The notes: generated from the letters alone by a model not told the origin. A DNA stretch of 64,000 nucleotides from UBA7662 sp943369355 (GCA_943369355.1 CALRMX020000001.1:496001-560000), one strand, 5' to 3'. Positions 51,661 to 60,219 are shown, counted from the stretch's first letter. Numbers and translations: made by a program.

Positions 51661-52973
51661 CAGTGTATTGGGTCTCCGTATAAGTCAAAAGCATCTGCCT
51701 GTGTAATACGTACTTTAGCAAAATCACCAACGCGCACAAAATGGTTCCTTGCGTCTACCAATACTTCATTGTCTACTTCGGGCGAGTCAAATTGAGTGCG
51801 CCCTACGAAGTACTGCCCTTCTTTACGATCAAAGAGCACATCGTAGGTGTTGCCTACTTTTGGCTCATTCAACTCAAAACTGATTTGTTGTTGCAATTCC
51901 ATAATTTCATCGGCTCTCGCTTCCTTGAGCTCTTGTGCAACATCGTCCACTAAGTTAAATGCAGCTGTATTTTCCTCATGTGAATACGGGAATACTCCCA
52001 AACGATCGAATCTGTTCTTTTCGATAAAAGCCAAATGCTCTTCATGATGTTGTTGTGTTTCTCCGGGGAAACCTGTAATCATGGTAGTACGAAGGGCTAT
52101 GCCTGGTACTTCGCTTCGGATGGTATCAATAAGTGCCTGTGTACGCTCAGCCGTGATCCCCCTACGCATTGCTTTCAACATGGCATCGGCGCCATGCTGC
52201 AAGGGCATATCGAGGTATTTACAAATATTGTCTCTCTCCCTGATAATTGGCAATATATCTTCCGGGAATTGTGATGGATATGCGTATTGCAAGCGAATCC
52301 ACTTTAGGTCGTTTACATCCGACAAACGCTGAAGAAGCTCAGCAAGGTTACGCTTCCCATACAGATCTAAGCCATAGTAGGTAAGGTCTTGTGCAATGAG
52401 CACTATTTCCTTAACTCCGTTCTTCACCAGGTTATTTGCCTCCACCACCAAATCTTCCATGCTTTTACTCACATGCTTGCCTCGCATGAGCGGAATGGCG
52501 CAAAAAGCACAAGGACGGTTGCAACCCTCCGAAATTTTCATAAAAGCCGAGTGCGTAGGTGTAGTGATGATTCGTTCACCCAGCAATTCGTGTTTGTAAT
52601 CGGCTCCTAGAGTTTTAAGAATCCGGGGAAGCTCCATCGTGCCAAAAAATGCATCCACTTGCGGCATCTCTGCTTCAAGTTCATCGCGGTATCGATGCGA
52701 AAGGCATCCCGTAACGTATAATTTATCGACCAATCCATCTTCTTTGGCATCAATAAACCGAAGAATGGTATCGATTGACTCCTGTTTTGCTTGCTCAATA
52801 AAGCCGCAAGTATTTACGATAACCACTTGGGCATCGTCGCGGCTACTTTCATGTTCAACGTCAAACTGATTTGCTTTTAGTTGCGTGATCAAGTTCTCGC
52901 TGTCGACTAAGTTTTTCGAACAGCCGAGCGTAACCACGTTTACTTTGGGTTTTGATGTGTTTTTAGTGCGCAT
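51660..52973 (-). CDS. rimO: ribosomal protein S12 methylthiotransferase
   Basis: A 437-residue radical SAM enzyme methylthiolating an Asp of ribosomal protein S12. The N-terminal cluster cysteines lie in VTLGCSKNLVDSE, VNTCGFIEQAK and YVTGCLSHRY. The radical SAM cysteines are in SEGCNRPCAFCAIPLMRGKHVS. The C-terminal TRAM domain follows. The LGCSKN and SRSG-lacking pattern separates it from MiaB. It starts two bases after ftsY ends and overlaps bshC by one base. Confidence 0.95.
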   Translation of the reverse strand: MRTKNTSKPKVNVVTLGCSKNLVDSENLITQLKANQFDVEHESSRDDAQVVIVNTCGFIEQAKQESIDTILRFIDAKEDGLVDKLYVTGCLSHRYRDELEAEMPQVDAFFGTMELPRILKTLGADYKHELLGERIITTPTHSAFMKISEGCNRPCAFCAIPLMRGKHVSKSMEDLVVEANNLVKNGVKEIVLIAQDLTYYGLDLYGKRNLAELLQRLSDVNDLKWIRLQYAYPSQFPEDILPIIRERDNICKYLDMPLQHGADAMLKAMRRGITAERTQALIDTIRSEVPGIALRTTMITGFPGETQQHHEEHLAFIEKNRFDRLGVFPYSHEENTAAFNLVDDVAQELKEARADEIMELQQQISFELNEPKVGNTYDVLFDRKEGQYFVGRTQFDSPEVDNEVLVDARNHFVRVGDFAKVRITQADAFDLYGDPIH

Positions 52974-52975
52974 AC

Positions 52976-53932
52976 TCAGCTGTTTGAAAAAAGAGAATCT
53001 ACAAACACTTGACGGTCGAAAGGCTGAAGGTCTTCGATACCTTCTCCTACACCAATGTATTTCACGGGTATCTTAAATTGATCGGAAATACCTATAACCA
53101 CCCCGCCTTTGGCCGTCCCATCTAGTTTAGTTAATGCCAAAGCATTTACTTCGGTGGCTGCAGTGAATTGTTTTGCTTGTTCGATGGCGTTTTGCCCTGT
53201 TGAGGCATCCAACACTAAGAGTACTTCGTGAGGGGCGGTTTCAACCACCTTTTTCATGACATTGCGAATTTTGCTGAGCTCATTCATCAACCCCACTTTA
53301 TTGTGTAACCTTCCTGCGGTATCGATAATCACCACATCGGCTTGTTGAGCTACAGCCGACTTTAGCGTATCGAAAGCCACCGATGCAGGGTCGGCTCCCA
53401 TTCCTTGGGTGACCATCTGAACACCTACCCGCTCTGCCCAAATTTTGAGCTGATCAACAGCTGCCGCCCGAAATGTATCGGCAGCCCCGATGACTACTTT
53501 TTTGCCATCTTGTTTGAAACGCCATGCAAGCTTCCCGATGGTTGTAGTTTTACCAACTCCATTCACACCTACCACCATGATTACATAGGGTCCGTTAGCC
53601 ACTGAATGTTCTTCCTGCTTTATGCCTGAATCACTGCTTTTGAGCAACTCGGCTATTTCTTCGCGCAAAACTGCATTCAGTTGATCGGTACCCACATATT
53701 TGTCCCGTTTAACCCGGTCTTCGATTCGTTTGATAATTCTAATCGTCGTTTCAACGCCTACATCCGACGAAATCAGCACTTCTTCGAGTTGATCAAGTAC
53801 ATCATCGTCGACTGAACTTTTGCCGAGCACAATTTTCGCCAAACGAGAAAAAACATTCTCTTTGGTTTTTTCTACCCCCTTATCTAGCGCCTCTTTGTTC
53901 TTTTTGCTGCTGAAAAAATCGAAAAATCCCAT
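52976..53932 (-). CDS. ftsY: signal recognition particle receptor FtsY
   Basis: A 318-residue SRP GTPase receptor docking ribosome-nascent chains to the membrane. The N domain is short and there is no long acidic A domain. The G domain shows VVGVNGVGKTTTIGKLAW, GAADTFRAAAVDQL, VIIDTAGRLHN, LTKLDGTAKGGV and KYIGVGEGIEDLQPFD. It lies between the small ribosomal protein genes (across a terminator) and rimO-bshC, an arrangement common in Bacteroidota. Confidence 0.96.
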   Translation of the reverse strand: MGFFDFFSSKKNKEALDKGVEKTKENVFSRLAKIVLGKSSVDDDVLDQLEEVLISSDVGVETTIRIIKRIEDRVKRDKYVGTDQLNAVLREEIAELLKSSDSGIKQEEHSVANGPYVIMVVGVNGVGKTTTIGKLAWRFKQDGKKVVIGAADTFRAAAVDQLKIWAERVGVQMVTQGMGADPASVAFDTLKSAVAQQADVVIIDTAGRLHNKVGLMNELSKIRNVMKKVVETAPHEVLLVLDASTGQNAIEQAKQFTAATEVNALALTKLDGTAKGGVVIGISDQFKIPVKYIGVGEGIEDLQPFDRQVFVDSLFSNS

Positions 53933-53961
53933 GGTTACTCTTCTGAATGAAATATAAACAC

Positions 53962-53989
53962 AAAAAGCTCCTCAAAAGAGAAGCTTTTT
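53962..53989 (-). terminator. hairpin between DUF4295 and ftsY
   Basis: AAAAAGCTCCTC (53962-53973) and GAGAAGCTTTTT (53978-53989) pair with one mismatch around AAAA, giving a T-run on the minus strand. It can end the rpmB-rpmG-DUF4295 transcript or attenuate read-through to ftsY, whose ATG is at 53932. Confidence 0.62.
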
Positions 53990-54008
53990 ACTAGCATGTC
54001 TGTGTTGC

Positions 54009-54167
54009 TTATTTACTAAAATAATCTTTCACGCGGTCGGCGGTGATAAACTCTTCTTTGAAAGTATATGCACCACTTTTGTCCGAACGCTTGGCACGGA
54101 TTACTTTCACTACTTTTTCTGCTTCTGAAGCTTCACGCTTCAGGGTAGCTACTACCTTCTTTGCCAT
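54009..54167 (-). CDS. DUF4295 small basic protein
   Basis: A 52-residue Lys-rich protein that begins MAKKVVATLKREASEAEKV and ends FITADRVKDYFSK. It is short but clear: its ATG follows three bases after the rpmG stop, and the basic composition fits a ribosome-bound protein. DUF4295 occurs in Bacteroidota beside rpmG. I recall it may correspond to a ribosomal protein seen in Flavobacterium ribosome structures (bL38), but I cannot confirm that here. Confidence 0.85.
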   Translation of the reverse strand: MAKKVVATLKREASEAEKVVKVIRAKRSDKSGAYTFKEEFITADRVKDYFSK

Positions 54168-54170
54168 GGA

Positions 54171-54353
54171 TTACTTAATTTCTTTATGAACCGTTACTTT
54201 CTTGAGAATTGGGTTGTATTTCTTCAACTCCATACGCTCAGTTGTATTTTTCTTATTCTTCATCGTTACATAACGTGAAGTACCCGGCATGCCACTGGCT
54301 TTGTGCTCGGTGCATTCGAGAATTACCTGAACGCGGTTACCTTTCTTAGCCAT
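54171..54353 (-). CDS. rpmG: 50S ribosomal protein L33
   Basis: A 60-residue large-subunit protein: MAKKGNRVQVILECTEHKAS, TSRYVTMKNKKNT and LKKYNPILKKVTVHKEIK. Only one Cys is present, so this is the zinc-independent form. It lies six bases after rpmB and three before DUF4295. Confidence 0.96.
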   Translation of the reverse strand: MAKKGNRVQVILECTEHKASGMPGTSRYVTMKNKKNTTERMELKKYNPILKKVTVHKEIK

Positions 54354-54359
54354 GATATA

Positions 54360-54593
54360 TTAGATTTTACCCTTTTTCAGGAACTTGTTGATGGAAGCCG
54401 AAATACCATTCTTGTTGATGGTTTTGAGGGCCGAAGTCGACACTTTCAACGTAATCCACTCACCGGTTTCCGGAATATAAAATTTCTTTGTTTGGAGGTT
54501 CGGATAGAACTTCCTCTTGGTTTTGATGTTCGAGTGGGAAACACTGTTACCCCCGATCACCTTTTTACCGGTTAAAACACAAACTTTCGACAT
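54360..54593 (-). CDS. rpmB: 50S ribosomal protein L28
   Basis: A 77-residue large-subunit protein: MSKVCVLTGKKVIGGNSVSH, KTKRKFYPNLQTKKFYIPE and ISASINKFLKKGKI. The zinc-ribbon CxxC pairs are absent. It is the first gene of rpmB-rpmG-DUF4295, with a strong promoter at 54655-54684. Confidence 0.96.
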   Translation of the reverse strand: MSKVCVLTGKKVIGGNSVSHSNIKTKRKFYPNLQTKKFYIPETGEWITLKVSTSALKTINKNGISASINKFLKKGKI

Positions 54594-54620
54594 TGCTATA
54601 GGTCTTTAACTGTATTTTTG
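54593..54620 (+). promoter_or_regulatory. promoter of the ornithine aminotransferase gene
   Basis: TTG (54593-54595), 17 bases, then TATTTTTG (54613-54620). The ATG lies at 54716, leaving a leader of nearly 90 bases that crosses the divergent rpmB promoter. Confidence 0.5.
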
Positions 54621-54654
54621 CAGAAGACATAAGTGCCCCCGCAAAACGAGAAGG

Positions 54655-54684
54655 CAAAGATAGAATTATCAAACGAAAAGACAA
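54655..54684 (-). promoter_or_regulatory. promoter of rpmB operon
   Basis: On the minus strand TTG (54684-54682), exactly 19 bases, then TATCTTTG (54662-54655). The TTG is itself part of a second box, TACCTTTG (54689-54682). The leader to the ATG at 54593 is about 55 bases. Confidence 0.68.
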
Positions 54685-54715
54685 AGGTAGAACTCTGAAA
54701 TAATTGAAAATCTCC

Positions 54716-55975
54716 ATGAAAACCGCAACTCTTCCCAGCTATATCGAAAACATAAGTAGTGAATCTGCCATTTCGCAAGAATTTGAATACGGCGCGCATA
54801 ACTATCATCCCCTGCCTGTAGTACTCGAAAGAGGCAAAGGATGCAAGGTTTGGGATCCAGAAGGGAACGAGTATTTTGATTTTCTATCCGCGTATTCTGC
54901 GGTAAATCAGGGGCACTGTCATCCGAAAATAATTGCAGCACTGATGGAGCAAGCTCAAAAAATTACGCTTAGCTCACGTGCATTTTACAATGCCGTCCTC
55001 GGTCAATATGCCCACTTTATTACCAATATGTTCGGCTACAACCGCATGTTACCCATGAATACTGGTGTAGAAGCAGCCGAAACTGCAGTAAAGCTTGCAC
55101 GACGCTGGGGCTATGAGGTGAAAGGCATTTCTAAAGACAAAGCGAGAATTGTTTTTGTAAACGGCAACTTCTGGGGCCGTTCCATCGGCGCAATTTCGGC
55201 TTCGACCGATCCCAGCTCAAGAAATAACTTCGGCCCATTTGTACCTGGTTACGATTTGGTGCCTTATAACGACTTGGATGCACTTGAATCTGCATTAAAA
55301 AATCCCGATGTCGCGGGATTTATGCTAGAACCTATTCAAGGAGAAGCTGGGGTAGTGGTACCCGACGAGGGTTACTTGCAAGGTGTACGACGTTTATGCG
55401 ATCAATATCATGTTTTGATGATAGCCGATGAAATTCAAACAGGTATCGGCCGTACGGGTAAGATGCTTGCCTGTGATCATGAACTTGTACGTCCCGATCT
55501 ACTGGTATTAGGCAAAGCACTCTCAGGTGGCGTAATGCCCGTAAGTGCTGTGCTGGCCGATGATGAAATTATGCTGACGATTCGTCCAGGAGAACATGGT
55601 TCTACCTTTGGCGGAAATCCTCTCGGTGCACGCGTGGCTATGACGGCCATGGAAGTTTTGGTTTCAGAAGGCATGATTGAAAACGCTGACCGCTTGGGTG
55701 TCATTTTTAGAGCAGAAATGCAAAAGTTGGTCGATCAATACCCCCTCTTGAATCTAGTGCGCGGAAAAGGCTTATTAAATGCAGTCGTTATCAACGACAG
55801 CGAAAAAAGTACCACGGCTTGGGAACTGTGTATCAAAATGAAAGAAAACGGGCTGTTGGCTAAGCCTACCCACGGCAATATTATTCGCTTGGCGCCACCA
55901 TTGGTGATTACTGAATCACAATTGATGGAGAGCTTGAACCGTTTTGAAACTGCCCTCATTCAATTTCAGGCTTGA
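54716..55975 (+). CDS. rocD: ornithine aminotransferase
   Basis: A 419-residue PLP-dependent class III aminotransferase converting ornithine and 2-oxoglutarate to glutamate semialdehyde and glutamate. Blocks are FEYGAHNYHPLPVVLERGKG, DFLSAYSAVNQGHCHPKI, FVNGNFWGRSIGAISAS, IADEIQTGIGRTGKML with the PLP-binding Asp, and LLVLGKALSGGVMPVSA with the Lys. The NQGHCHP and YGAHNY segments are specific to ornithine aminotransferase. The start is ATG 54716; a TTG at 54704 is in frame. Confidence 0.95.
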   Translation: MKTATLPSYIENISSESAISQEFEYGAHNYHPLPVVLERGKGCKVWDPEGNEYFDFLSAYSAVNQGHCHPKIIAALMEQAQKITLSSRAFYNAVLGQYAHFITNMFGYNRMLPMNTGVEAAETAVKLARRWGYEVKGISKDKARIVFVNGNFWGRSIGAISASTDPSSRNNFGPFVPGYDLVPYNDLDALESALKNPDVAGFMLEPIQGEAGVVVPDEGYLQGVRRLCDQYHVLMIADEIQTGIGRTGKMLACDHELVRPDLLVLGKALSGGVMPVSAVLADDEIMLTIRPGEHGSTFGGNPLGARVAMTAMEVLVSEGMIENADRLGVIFRAEMQKLVDQYPLLNLVRGKGLLNAVVINDSEKSTTAWELCIKMKENGLLAKPTHGNIIRLAPPLVITESQLMESLNRFETALIQFQA

Positions 55976-55998
55976 TTCAAAGCTGCAGACTAAGGCAT

Positions 55999-56033
55999 AA
56001 AAAAAGCTGCTTCGATGTCGAAGCAGCTTTTTT
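55999..56033. terminator. bidirectional terminator between rocD and rplT
   Basis: Arms AAAAAAGCTGCTTCGA and TCGAAGCAGCTTTTTT surround a two-base loop TG (56016-56017). A-run on the left and T-run on the right suit both strands of the convergent genes. Confidence 0.9.
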
Positions 56034-56049
56034 AAGGTCTTTTACGGTC

Positions 56050-56394
56050 TTATTTCACCTTGTTCACTACTGCAGTGAAAACTTCGGGGTGATTCATGGC
56101 TAAGTCGGCAAGTACCTTGCGGTTGATAGCGATTCCCGACTTGCTCACTTTATTGATGAACTGAGAATACGACAAACCTTCGGTGCGTGCAGCAGCATTG
56201 ATACGAGTAATCCAAAGTGCGCGGAAATGACGCTTTTTTGCTTTACGGTCACGGTAAGCGTAACCTAAGCCTTTTTCAACGGCATTTTTAGCTACAGTGT
56301 AAACGGTCGAACGGGTTGTGAAATAACCCTTCGCCATTTTCATGATTCTTTTACGGCGTGCCTTTGAGGCGACGTGGTTGACTGATCTAGGCAT
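56050..56394 (-). CDS. rplT: 50S ribosomal protein L20
   Basis: A 114-residue rRNA-binding protein: MPRSVNHVASKARRKRIMKM, GYFTTRSTVYTVAKNAVEKG, YRDRKAKKRHFRALWITRIN and NRKVLADLAMNHPEVF. It is the last gene of the thrS-infC-rpmI-rplT group. L20 represses this operon in several bacteria; no leader structure of that kind was identified here. Confidence 0.97.
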   Translation of the reverse strand: MPRSVNHVASKARRKRIMKMAKGYFTTRSTVYTVAKNAVEKGLGYAYRDRKAKKRHFRALWITRINAAARTEGLSYSQFINKVSKSGIAINRKVLADLAMNHPEVFTAVVNKVK

Positions 56395-56443
56395 AATTTT
56401 TAATTTTTATCAGTGGTCGTGAGACACTTGCAAACTGACTCGA

Positions 56444-56644
56444 TTATTTTCCGATGGTTAATAGACGTTTGATCAATGCTTCATTGGTTTTGTCAACCAA
56501 AGCACTGTGGGTGTTTTCGCGCTTACTTTTCGTCGATTTTTTGGTCAGGATGTGACGCTTGTAAGCGTGCTTACGCTTGATTTTTCCTGTTCCGGTAAGG
56601 GCGAACCTTTTTTTGGCACCGGAGTGAGTTTTCATCTTGGGCAT
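56444..56644 (-). CDS. rpmI: 50S ribosomal protein L35
   Basis: A 66-residue protein: MPKMKTHSGAKKRFALTGTG, KIKRKHAYKRHILTKKSTK and ALIKRLLTIGK. The ATG at 56644 is chosen by family match; the frame continues open upstream into infC but is not L35. infC ends 19 bases upstream and rplT starts 49 bases downstream. Confidence 0.96.
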   Translation of the reverse strand: MPKMKTHSGAKKRFALTGTGKIKRKHAYKRHILTKKSTKSKRENTHSALVDKTNEALIKRLLTIGK

Positions 56645-56663
56645 ATCTGTGTGTTTGAGCGTT

Positions 56664-57221
56664 TTACTTTTTTGTTGGGGCCTTAGGTGCCAAGAAAATA
56701 AACATGCGCTTACCTTCCAGTTTTGGCAGACTTTCCACCTTGCCATATTCGTCGAGCTCTTGTGCGAAAGTGAGTAGCAGTAGTTCACCACGATCTTTAA
56801 ACACAATGGCTCTTCCTTTGAAGTGTACGTAGGCTTTCACCTTGGCACCCTCCTGCAGGAATTTTTGAGCATGCTTCAGCTTGAATTGAAAATCATGATC
56901 GTCGGTATTCGGACCAAACCGGATTTCCTTGATCACTGTTTTGGCGGTATTCGCTTTGATTTCCTTTTCTCGCTTCTTCTTCTCATAAACGTACTTGCTG
57001 TAATCGCTGATCCGGCAAACCGGTGGAACCGCCTTGTCGGTAATCATGATCAGGTCGAGACCTAATTCATCAGCAAGCTTTAAGGCTTTGGCTATGGGAT
57101 AGACTCCATTTTCAACGTTTTCGCCTACCAGTCGAACTTCCGGTACACGAATGTTCTCGTTGATAGGATCTATCTCCTTCTCGCGACGTTGGCGAGAATT
57201 TGCCTGAGGTGTTTGTGCGAT
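56664..57221 (-). CDS. infC: translation initiation factor IF-3 (ATC start codon)
   Basis: A 185-residue initiation factor that proofreads start-codon choice. The N-domain reads DPINENIRVPEVRLVGENV and ALKLADELGLDLIMI, and the C-domain has FGPNTDDHDFQFKLKHAQKF, VKAYVHFKGRA and RMFIFLAPK. No ATG, GTG or TTG lies between the in-frame thrS stop (57237-57239) and the conserved N-domain. ATC at 57221-57219 fits best: it has GGGAGG nine bases upstream and gives the normal length. A later ATG (57047) would delete the N-domain. IF-3 discriminates against such codons, so the start gives autogenous control. Confidence 0.93.
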   Translation of the reverse strand: MAQTPQANSRQRREKEIDPINENIRVPEVRLVGENVENGVYPIAKALKLADELGLDLIMITDKAVPPVCRISDYSKYVYEKKKREKEIKANTAKTVIKEIRFGPNTDDHDFQFKLKHAQKFLQEGAKVKAYVHFKGRAIVFKDRGELLLLTFAQELDEYGKVESLPKLEGKRMFIFLAPKAPTKK

Positions 57222-57236
57222 AGTACCTTTCCTCCC

Positions 57237-59180
57237 TTAGTTTTTGTTAATCTGTGAGTTCATTTCTTGGTTGATTAGGTTCACGAACTCGTCCATCGTC
57301 ATCACACCCAAGTCGCCTTGGCCATGCTTACGAACAGCAACTTGTCCGTTTTCCTGCTCTTTTTCACCGACTATGAGCATATAAGGCACTTTTTTAACTT
57401 CCGCATCACGGATTTTGCGCCCAATTTTTTCGTCTCGGTCGTCAATGAAGCTGCGAATATCGGAATTAATCAGATTCTCTGAAACTTTTTGCGTGTAATT
57501 ATGAAACTTCTCGCTAATTGGTAACACAGCAACCTGCTCAGGAGCAAGCCATAATGGGAAGTTCCCAGCACAGTGTTCAAGCAATACCGCCACAAAACGT
57601 TCCATAGAACCGAAAGGTGCACGGTGAATCATCACTGGGCGATACTTCTGATTATCGCTGCCGGTATACTCTAATTCGAACCGCTCGGGCAAGTTGTAAT
57701 CCACCTGAATGGTCCCCAATTGCCATTTACGACCGAGCGCATCACGAACCATAAAATCGAGTTTTGGGCCATAAAAAGCCGCTTCTCCCAATTCGGTTAC
57801 GGTTTTCATACCCTTCTCTTGGGTTGCTTCTATGATGGCACGTTCGGCTTTCTCCCATAACTCATCGGAGCCGATGTACTTGGTTTTATTCTCAGGGTCG
57901 CGAAGTGAGATTTGTGCAGTGTAGTCTTCAAATCCTAAAGCCGAGAAGGTATTCAATACCAAATCGATTACTTTTTTGAATTCCTCCTTAACCTGGTCGG
58001 GACGACAAAATAAATGTGCATCGTCTTGTGTAAAGCCACGAACCCGGGTTAATCCGTGCAATTCGCCACTCATTTCATACCGATACACCGTGCCAAATTC
58101 GGCAAGTCGTAGAGGTAAATCGCGGTAAGAGCGAGGTTTACTTTTGTAAATCTCACAATGGTGGGGACAGTTCATTGGTTTGAGCAGGTACTCTTCGCCC
58201 TCGTGAGGTGTATAAATAGGTCTGAAAGAATCTTTTCCATATTTGTCCCAGTGGCCCGAAGTAACGTATAATTCTTTGGAGCCGATGTGTGGGGTGACCA
58301 CTTGCTGATATCCAGCTTTCACTTGGGCTTTCCGCATGAAATTCTCCAGCCGTTCGCGAAGCAGGGCACCTTTCGGCAACCAAAGCGGCAGGCCCATACC
58401 AACCTTTTCGCTGAACGTAAATAACTCAAGTTCCTTACCTAGTTTTCGGTGATCACGCTTTTTGGCTTCTTCTAGGAGAAAAAAGTATTCCTTAAGCTCT
58501 TTACTATTCGGGAATGTGATTCCATAGATGCGCGTAAGCTGCTTATTCTTTTCATTGCCGCGCCAATAGGCACCAGCGGTGTTGAGCAGCTTTACTGCTT
58601 TAATTCGTCCAGTATCTGGGATGTGCGGACCACGACATAAATCGGTAAATGCCCCCTGCTTGTAGAACGTTATTTTACCGTCCTCCAAATCCTGAAGTAA
58701 CTCTACCTTGTAGGGATCTCCTTTTTGCTCGAAATAAGCTATTGCATCGGCTTTACTCACTTCTGAGCGTACATAAGGGTTGGCTTGACCAGCAAGTTCA
58801 AGCATTTTCGCTTCTACCTTTTCGAAGTCCAACGATGAAAAAGCATGATCTCCGAAGTCGATATCGTAATAAAAGCCATTTTCAATAGGAGGTCCAATGC
58901 CAAATTTAACTCCCGGGTAAAGCTCTTCGAGTGCTTCAGCTAGCAAGTGCGCCGACGAATGCCAAAACGTATTTTTACCAGCATCGTCTTCCCATTTCAG
59001 CAATTTCACTTTCGATTCATTGGGCAATGGTCGAGTGAGGTCCCAAATCTCGCCATTCACCTCTGCTGCAAGAACCACTCGTGCGAGACCTTCGCTGATA
59101 TTTTTCGCCAAATCGAGGGCGCTGCTACCTGCTGGCAAACTGCGTTCGCTGCCGTCGGGCAAAGTAATTTGAATATTCAT
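57237..59180 (-). CDS. thrS: threonyl-tRNA synthetase
   Basis: A 647-residue class II synthetase. A TGS domain (MNIQITLPDGSERSLPAGSS) precedes the editing domain (HSSAHLLAEALEELYPGVKF with the HxxxH). The catalytic core has MNCPHHCEIYKS with zinc ligands, RVRGFTQDDAHLFC and MIHRAPFGSMERF. The C-terminal anticodon domain includes VAVLPISEKFHNYT. It starts three bases after the lipoprotein gene stop and leads into infC in the same reading frame. Confidence 0.97.
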   Translation of the reverse strand: MNIQITLPDGSERSLPAGSSALDLAKNISEGLARVVLAAEVNGEIWDLTRPLPNESKVKLLKWEDDAGKNTFWHSSAHLLAEALEELYPGVKFGIGPPIENGFYYDIDFGDHAFSSLDFEKVEAKMLELAGQANPYVRSEVSKADAIAYFEQKGDPYKVELLQDLEDGKITFYKQGAFTDLCRGPHIPDTGRIKAVKLLNTAGAYWRGNEKNKQLTRIYGITFPNSKELKEYFFLLEEAKKRDHRKLGKELELFTFSEKVGMGLPLWLPKGALLRERLENFMRKAQVKAGYQQVVTPHIGSKELYVTSGHWDKYGKDSFRPIYTPHEGEEYLLKPMNCPHHCEIYKSKPRSYRDLPLRLAEFGTVYRYEMSGELHGLTRVRGFTQDDAHLFCRPDQVKEEFKKVIDLVLNTFSALGFEDYTAQISLRDPENKTKYIGSDELWEKAERAIIEATQEKGMKTVTELGEAAFYGPKLDFMVRDALGRKWQLGTIQVDYNLPERFELEYTGSDNQKYRPVMIHRAPFGSMERFVAVLLEHCAGNFPLWLAPEQVAVLPISEKFHNYTQKVSENLINSDIRSFIDDRDEKIGRKIRDAEVKKVPYMLIVGEKEQENGQVAVRKHGQGDLGVMTMDEFVNLINQEMNSQINKN

Positions 59181-59183
59181 GAT

Positions 59184-60194
59184 TTATTTTAATCGTTTGA
59201 GCGCTGAAATAGCGAGTTCAAATCCTGGTTCAATCGTTAATGCGCGTCGGAAATCACGTGCTGCGGCTTGTTTGTCGCCACTTAACTCGTAACAAAGTCC
59301 TCGGTTATAAAGTGCATTGTAATACTGTGGATTGGCCTCAACAGCTTTGGTGAACCACAAGATAGCCGGTTGAAACTTCTCTTCGAGCATATCTAAATAC
59401 CCCATATTAAATAAGGCTGTAGCGTAATTGCTGTCCATGTTGAGCAAAGCCCGATAATCTTTTCGTGCACTATCGGCGAAACCTTGACCTTGTAAGTACA
59501 TGCCACGCGCATAAAGCGCTTCTTTACTTTTAGGATCGGTGCGCAGGGCATTGGTAAAATACTCCCATGCTTTTTTATCGTTTTTCGCCAAATAAATAAG
59601 ACCAATCTGCATATAGGCCTCATGATGGTCTGGATTCTGTTCAGTTGCCGTCAAAAAATTACTAAGCGCCTTGGCTTCGTTTTTTTGCTCCAGGTAAACC
59701 ATTCCTTTCCAGAAGTAACCATCTGCATGATTCACATCTATTTTCAGTCCTGCGTTGATGTATTGCATGGCCTGATCGTAGTACTTCTGATAAAAGGCAA
59801 ATTCTCCTCTTTTGATATACGCCTTCACCAATTGAGGGTTTCGCTTGTAAGCCACACCCATGGCGTCATCGGCCTCCACCAAAGCTCCCATTTTAAAATA
59901 CAGCTCTCCAAGGGTATAGAAATAGTTGCCATTGAGCGTGTCTAACAGCAATGCCGACTTCAAATCGGCCAATGCTTGCTTGATGTCGTCTTGTTCTTGC
60001 CAATACAATGCGCGATTGTAATATACTTCGGGCTCTCTAGGATTCCTTGCAATAGCACTGTTGAGTTTAAGCAGGGTACTATCCACAGCTTCCGACGCCT
60101 CAGCGGTGTTAGTTTCGCCGTTTTCCTTGTTATTTGAACAAGAAGACAAAAGTGTGACCATCAGCAGGCCGAATATCCATACGGCTAATCTCAT
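59184..60194 (-). CDS. TPR-repeat lipoprotein
   Basis: A 336-residue lipoprotein with a signal peptide and lipobox (VTLLSSCSNN, Cys at about residue 19). At least eight tetratricopeptide repeats follow, for example REPEVYYNRALYWQEQDDIK, NGNYFYTLGELYFKMGAL and PQYYNALYNRGLCYELSGDK. It is probably a periplasm-facing scaffold; partners are unknown. It sits at the head of the thrS-infC-rpmI-rplT operon with only a three-base gap to thrS, an unusual neighbour for translation genes. Confidence 0.88.
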   Translation of the reverse strand: MRLAVWIFGLLMVTLLSSCSNNKENGETNTAEASEAVDSTLLKLNSAIARNPREPEVYYNRALYWQEQDDIKQALADLKSALLLDTLNGNYFYTLGELYFKMGALVEADDAMGVAYKRNPQLVKAYIKRGEFAFYQKYYDQAMQYINAGLKIDVNHADGYFWKGMVYLEQKNEAKALSNFLTATEQNPDHHEAYMQIGLIYLAKNDKKAWEYFTNALRTDPKSKEALYARGMYLQGQGFADSARKDYRALLNMDSNYATALFNMGYLDMLEEKFQPAILWFTKAVEANPQYYNALYNRGLCYELSGDKQAAARDFRRALTIEPGFELAISALKRLK

Positions 60195-60201
60195 AAACCT
60201 T

Positions 60202-60209
60202 TAGTTTTG
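60202..60209 (+). promoter_or_regulatory. -7 box for the PD40 gene
   Basis: TAGTTTTG matches TAnnTTTG and points toward the PD40 gene (ATG 60264). It lies in the 69-base region shared with the divergent lipoprotein gene. Confidence 0.38.
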
Positions 60210-60219
60210 CAGTGCGTTG

